Assembly: GCA_046594105.1 (NCBI GenBank)
Contig: JBKJQB010000024.1
Span: 1-63,568, forward strand
Direction of reading: 5' to 3'
Length of the DNA stretch: 63,568 nt
From: JBDSGC01 sp046594105
GTDB lineage: Bacteria; Acidobacteriota; Thermoanaerobaculia; Gp7-AA8
This document shows positions 60,302 through 63,568 of the stretch, in pieces; the first letter of the stretch is position 1, and each line of letters begins with the position of its first letter. The notes beneath the pieces are model-generated. The model worked only from the letters and a program-made list of their open reading frames with translations, was not told where the DNA came from and ran no database searches. The translations under genes were made by a program, and so were the position numbers.

Positions 60302-61285
60302 TTACTCCGCTGCGGCGATCTGCGCTGCCGACGGTGCCTCTTCCCAATCCGTATGCGGCTTGCGGTTGAGCACGAGGTACTGCCAGATCAGCTCCCCGTA
60401 ACCATGTCCGGCGATGCCCCGCTTCTCGTAGAACGGCAGCAGGAGCCGCTGCAGACGCGGCAGGTTGTAGAAGGGCACGCCGGGAAAGTAGTGATGCTCG
60501 AGGTGATAGTTCGAGAAGAGATACGCCACATCCCAGAACCACGATCCCCGCATCAACGTGGCCCACTTCGCCGGGTCGGAGGGATCGATGTCGTAGTGCT
60601 GCCCCAGGCGATTCAAGGCGAAGGCGATGGGGAACACAAAGAAGACTGGAACGACGTACAACTTCCAGGCGATGAAACCGCCGCCGACCCAGGCGATCGT
60701 CGCCAGGACAGCGAGCTGGAAAGCGATGGTTGCCAGCCGCTCGCGGGCGATCAGCTTCCTGAGCTCGGGCGGGTACGAATCGGTCTCCTGCTTCGCCGCT
60801 CGAAAGTAAATCGGGAACAAGGCCGGCGTGAAGTAGAGCGCTTTCAGCCACCGGACATTTCGTTTCGGCGACAGGTAGTGACGCTTCGGATCCGCTTCGT
60901 ACGATCCGAGGTTGGCGTGATGATCGAGATGCCACTTCGTGAACTGGGAGGCGGAGATACCGCTGGGGACCGCGTACATCAGCCCGAGGAGCCGGTAAAT
61001 CGCCGGTCTGGCCTCGTTGAGCACAGCGCGATGGACGACCTCATGCAGCAGAACCGTGAAATCGAACACGGCGAAACCGGCCACCAGGGCAAAGGGCACC
61101 CACAGATACCACCGCTGGAAGTGGACGATGGCCGCGCCGGCCAGGATGAGCACCGCTACGTTGGCGATTCCAATGGCGACATGGAGGAGCGGCCTCTTCT
61201 TGTGCAGAAGGCGCAGCTCCTCGACCGGGACCTCGGCTGCGAGGTCCTTCTTCAACTGTCGAGCATGGTCGTCGTAATAGGCCAT
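60302..61285 (-). CDS. Membrane fatty acid desaturase family protein
   Basis: 327-aa membrane di-iron desaturase or hydroxylase. Three histidine boxes: HEVVH, HLDHH and NYHLEHHYFP. Hydrophobic pairs of helices lie near 30-75 and 160-200. It introduces double bonds (or hydroxyls) into acyl lipids or carotenoid-like substrates; membrane fatty acid is most likely given the neighbours. Convergent with the FadR-like gene. The start at 61285 has TACGAT 15 bases upstream; no operator copy is visible there. Confidence 0.92.
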   Translation of the reverse strand: MAYYDDHARQLKKDLAAEVPVEELRLLHKKRPLLHVAIGIANVAVLILAGAAIVHFQRWYLWVPFALVAGFAVFDFTVLLHEVVHRAVLNEARPAIYRLLGLMYAVPSGISASQFTKWHLDHHANLGSYEADPKRHYLSPKRNVRWLKALYFTPALFPIYFRAAKQETDSYPPELRKLIARERLATIAFQLAVLATIAWVGGGFIAWKLYVVPVFFVFPIAFALNRLGQHYDIDPSDPAKWATLMRGSWFWDVAYLFSNYHLEHHYFPGVPFYNLPRLQRLLLPFYEKRGIAGHGYGELIWQYLVLNRKPHTDWEEAPSAAQIAAAE

Positions 61286-61419
61286 TGTTTCGTCTGAGGA
61301 ATCGTAGGACAGAACCGCTCGCGGGCGAGGGTTATTCGTGCTCTTCCGAGGGGAAAATAGAGGACTTGCTGACGATCGATCGGGAACGGCACGAGGTTCG
61401 AAGGCATCCGAGACAGAGC

Positions 61420-61977
61420 ATGCGCGCACCTCTCTACACGATCAATCACTCCACCCGCTCTCTCGAAGAGTTCCTCGATCTGCTTCGAGAGAGCGGCGTA
61501 CTCCAGCTGGCGGACATCCGGCGGTATCCAGGCTCCCGCCGGTTTCCCCACTTTTCCCGCGATGCCCTCAACGAATCGCTGCCGCAGGCGGGGATCGACT
61601 ATGGCCACATGGCCGAGCTCGGCGGGCGGAGGAAATCGTCGCCGAACTCTTCCAACGGCGGCTGGCGCAACGAGCAGTTCCGAGCCTACGCGGATCACAT
61701 GGCCAGCGACGAGTTCCGCCAGGCGGTCGACCATCTTCTGGAGAGGGGTGCGCAGGGCTCGCTGGCGGTCATGTGCGCCGAGGCAGTGCCCTGGCGATGC
61801 CACCGCAACCTCCTGTCGGATGAGCTGGTCCGTCGCGGTCTGAACGTCGTTCACATCCTTGGATCGCAAGCCGTCAAGCTCCACGAATTGAATCCGATGG
61901 CCCGCGACTGCGGCGACCACCTTGAATACCCGCCGGAACAGCGCGATCTCGCACTGGGATCCACGAAGGTCTGCTGA
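61420..61977 (+). CDS. DUF488 family protein
   Basis: 185-aa DUF488 protein: LYTINHSTRSLEEFLDLLRE near the start, LADIRRYPGSRRFPHFSRD, then MCAEAVPWRCHRNLLSDELV with a conserved Cys-containing CHR segment. Function unknown; often next to metabolic or nucleic-acid genes. The ATG at 61420 agrees with the family start; the frame is open upstream. Confidence 0.9.
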   Translation: MRAPLYTINHSTRSLEEFLDLLRESGVLQLADIRRYPGSRRFPHFSRDALNESLPQAGIDYGHMAELGGRRKSSPNSSNGGWRNEQFRAYADHMASDEFRQAVDHLLERGAQGSLAVMCAEAVPWRCHRNLLSDELVRRGLNVVHILGSQAVKLHELNPMARDCGDHLEYPPEQRDLALGSTKVC

Positions 61978-62082
61978 TCGGAAGGAGACAGGCGGATCCA
62001 GCGTCGGGTTGTGGAGCGCAGACCCGCCGTATGCCATGATCCGCGCTCGGTGGCGATTCCTGCGACGCCGCGACCCCCATCC

Positions 62083-63054
62083 ATGATCGTTCTTCCCGAC
62101 CCTCTCCGTCAGACGGACCTCCCTCGAGGGTGTGTCGCCACCATCGGAAACTTCGATGGGCTGCACGTCGGTCATCAGGCCATCATCAGCAGCGTGGTGG
62201 AGCGGGCCCGGGCGGCGCAACGGCCGTCGGTGGTGATCACCTTTCATCCCCATCCGCTGTCGGTGGTTGCACCCGATCGCGTGCCGCGGCAGATCCTGAC
62301 CATGTCCCAGAAAGAGGAAATCCTGCGTGACCTGGGGGTCGATGCGCTTCTGATCGTCCCCTTCAGCCACGAGTTCGCGCAGTGGACGGCGGACCGCTTC
62401 ATCGAAGAGTTCCTTGTCGCCGCGCTGCAGGTTCGGGAGGTGCTCATCGGACGGGACTTCTGTTTCGGCGCGAGGCGTGAGGGCAATCTGGCGAAGCTGG
62501 GCGAAGCGGGAGCGCGCTTTCGCTTCGCCGTCGACGGGATCGATGACGTGCAGGTCCGCGGAATCCGGGTCTCCAGCTCCATCATCCGCGATGCCATCAT
62601 CAAAGGCGCGATCCGCACCGCAACCCTGGGCCTTGGGCGACCTTACTTCATCGAAGGACGCGTGGCCACAGGCCGCAAACTGGGCCGCAAGATGGGGTTT
62701 CCCACCGTCAACGTCGATCCAGCCAACGAGCTTTTTCCGGGTGGTGGGGTGTACATCACCACGTCCCGTTTCGAGAGCTTCAGCCGCTCCTTCGAGAGCG
62801 TCACCAACATCGGCGTCCGTCCCACGCTCTACGAAAATTACGCCACGACCATCGAGAGCCACATTCTGGACTTTGACTCCAACGTGTACGGAGACACCGT
62901 GCGGCTCTACTTTCACGAGCTCCTGCGGCGCGAGCAGCAGTTCCGCTCGGCGCTCGAGCTGACCAACCAGATCCGCCATGACATCGAACGGTCCCGTGCG
63001 TACTTTCTCCGGCATCCGGTTCGCTTTGATGAAGCCGGATACTCCATGCGATGA
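62083..63054 (+). CDS. ribF: Bifunctional riboflavin kinase / FAD synthetase RibF
   Basis: Phosphorylates riboflavin to FMN and adenylates FMN to FAD. The 323-aa protein has an FAD synthetase half with ATIGNFDGLHVGHQAIISSV (GxFDGxHxGH) and VSSSIIRDAIIKGAI, and a riboflavin kinase half with GRKLGRKMGFPTVNVDP (GFPTxN), followed by FESVTNIGVRPT. Both halves are complete. Overlaps the next gene by four bases. Confidence 0.95.
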   Translation: MIVLPDPLRQTDLPRGCVATIGNFDGLHVGHQAIISSVVERARAAQRPSVVITFHPHPLSVVAPDRVPRQILTMSQKEEILRDLGVDALLIVPFSHEFAQWTADRFIEEFLVAALQVREVLIGRDFCFGARREGNLAKLGEAGARFRFAVDGIDDVQVRGIRVSSSIIRDAIIKGAIRTATLGLGRPYFIEGRVATGRKLGRKMGFPTVNVDPANELFPGGGVYITTSRFESFSRSFESVTNIGVRPTLYENYATTIESHILDFDSNVYGDTVRLYFHELLRREQQFRSALELTNQIRHDIERSRAYFLRHPVRFDEAGYSMR

Positions 63055-63568
63055 CCGATCCCGTTCTGACCCTGGTCGTGCTCGCGGGATTTCTCGCCCT
63101 GATGGCCCTCATGCACTTCTTCAAGACGCTCGACGGCGACCTGGCCGCTGCGTGGCGCACCCCCATCCTGGCTGGGGTCGCCGTCGGAGCGGTGCTGCGA
63201 TTTGCCATCCCCCCTCACCCCCTCTGGCAGGGCCTCCTGCTGAGCGGCGCCGCTCTATGGGCTCGTCACACCGGTCAGGAGAGCGAACCGATCGAAGGGA
63301 TGGTGATGGGAAGCGCCATGGGTGCCGCAGCGGGAGTTCCCTTCCTGCTCGGGGGTGGCGATCTGGAGATGCGCATGGTGGCCTCGCTGATCCTCACCGG
63401 TGCGGTGGCCGGCTTCGGAATCACCTTCGCCGCGTTCCACGTCGCGGACAGATTCCGCCAGCTCCTGTGGGATGCCGTCACCGCCTCGCTCGCCGTGGGC
63501 GCCGCCTGCGTCCCGTCGATCCTGGCTGGCCACGGCATCCGGGATCAGGAAACGCTCCTGGGAGTCGC
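63051..63568 (+). CDS. Polytopic membrane protein (partial at the right edge)
   Basis: 172 codons are visible before the window ends. The start overlaps the ribF stop (ATGA). The sequence is mostly hydrophobic: TLVVLAGFLALMALMHFF at the start, then TPILAGVAVGAVLRF, MGAAAGVPFLLGGG and AGFGITFAAF as further helices, about four to five so far, with an acidic loop ESEPIEG. No family recognised. Translational coupling suggests a shared transcript with ribF. Confidence 0.7.
   Translation, partial: MTDPVLTLVVLAGFLALMALMHFFKTLDGDLAAAWRTPILAGVAVGAVLRFAIPPHPLWQGLLLSGAALWARHTGQESEPIEGMVMGSAMGAAAGVPFLLGGGDLEMRMVASLILTGAVAGFGITFAAFHVADRFRQLLWDAVTASLAVGAACVPSILAGHGIRDQETLLGV

Noticed and set aside
61420..63054. 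Possible selenoprotein by TGA readthrough from the DUF488 gene into ribF (same frame, Cys followed by TGA)
   Set aside because: DUF488 is full length at the TGA, the spacer encodes nothing recognisable, and RibF has its own ATG and complete N-terminal motif. The shared frame is chance.

Overview
The window is a GC-rich bacterial chromosome segment with no phage, plasmid or transposase genes. Four things fit an Acidobacteriota-type organism: a complete type IV pilus locus with unusually modular parts, a secreted protease whose C-terminus carries a duplicated module I recall from acidobacterial secreted proteins, a HemQ-type coproheme decarboxylase, and many short GC-rich dispersed repeats. This placement is an inference from gene content; there is no rRNA in the window to confirm it. 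The cell is diderm: it encodes an OprP-like porin, a TonB/ExbB/ExbD system, a secretin and several outer-membrane-type lipoproteins.

Layout. 1-2063 (minus): phosphate-type porin and PstS, with tRNA-Ala(GGC) behind them. 2750-5221: tonB-exbB-exbD-exbD operon, then tRNA-Sec (minus). 5546-10545: prepilin peptidase, PilT, and a HEAT-repeat/PilT fusion. 10630-12339: a membrane sensor histidine kinase. 12484-19382: a minor-pilin operon (FimT/GspH-, PilV-, PilW- and PilX-like), the last two giant and one carrying an 11-G tract. 19723-29858: pilC, pilB, pilM, pilN, pilO, pilP, secretin pilQ and three pseudopilins. 30072-40946: M16 peptidase, L,D-transpeptidase, recN, a Sua5/YrdC protein, mgtE, hemQ, an MFS exporter and a PilZ-GAF-PP2C phosphatase. 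41029-48825: small genes (an RRM RNA-binding protein, RraB, nucleoside hydrolase, SGNH hydrolase, DUF3833 lipoprotein and others) and a large secreted matrixin-like protease. 49025-63568: HAD hydrolase, DUF2203, acpP-fabF, YheT-type hydrolase, GT-C-like membrane protein, fused 2-oxoacid dehydrogenase E1, aldo/keto reductase, HIT protein, a FadR-like TetR regulator with a visible operator, fatty acid desaturase, DUF488, ribF and a partial membrane protein.

How the genes work together. The left half is dominated by one machine. The peptidase (5546) would process the seven class III prepilins seen here. PilB extends and PilT, perhaps helped by the HEAT-PilT fusion, retracts, on the PilC platform. 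PilM-N-O-P align this with the secretin. The pseudopilins and the GspC-like anchoring of PilP give the locus a type II secretion flavour. The right half has a lipid theme (AcpP, FabF, desaturase, FadR-like regulator).

Non-coding signals. One repeat family starts at or within a few bases of stop codons in six of its seven copies. About ten genes have a -10-like hexamer 6-10 bases before the start codon and no Shine-Dalgarno, suggesting leaderless mRNAs. A perfect TGAATGA-N4-TCATTCA operator overlaps the start region of the TetR gene.
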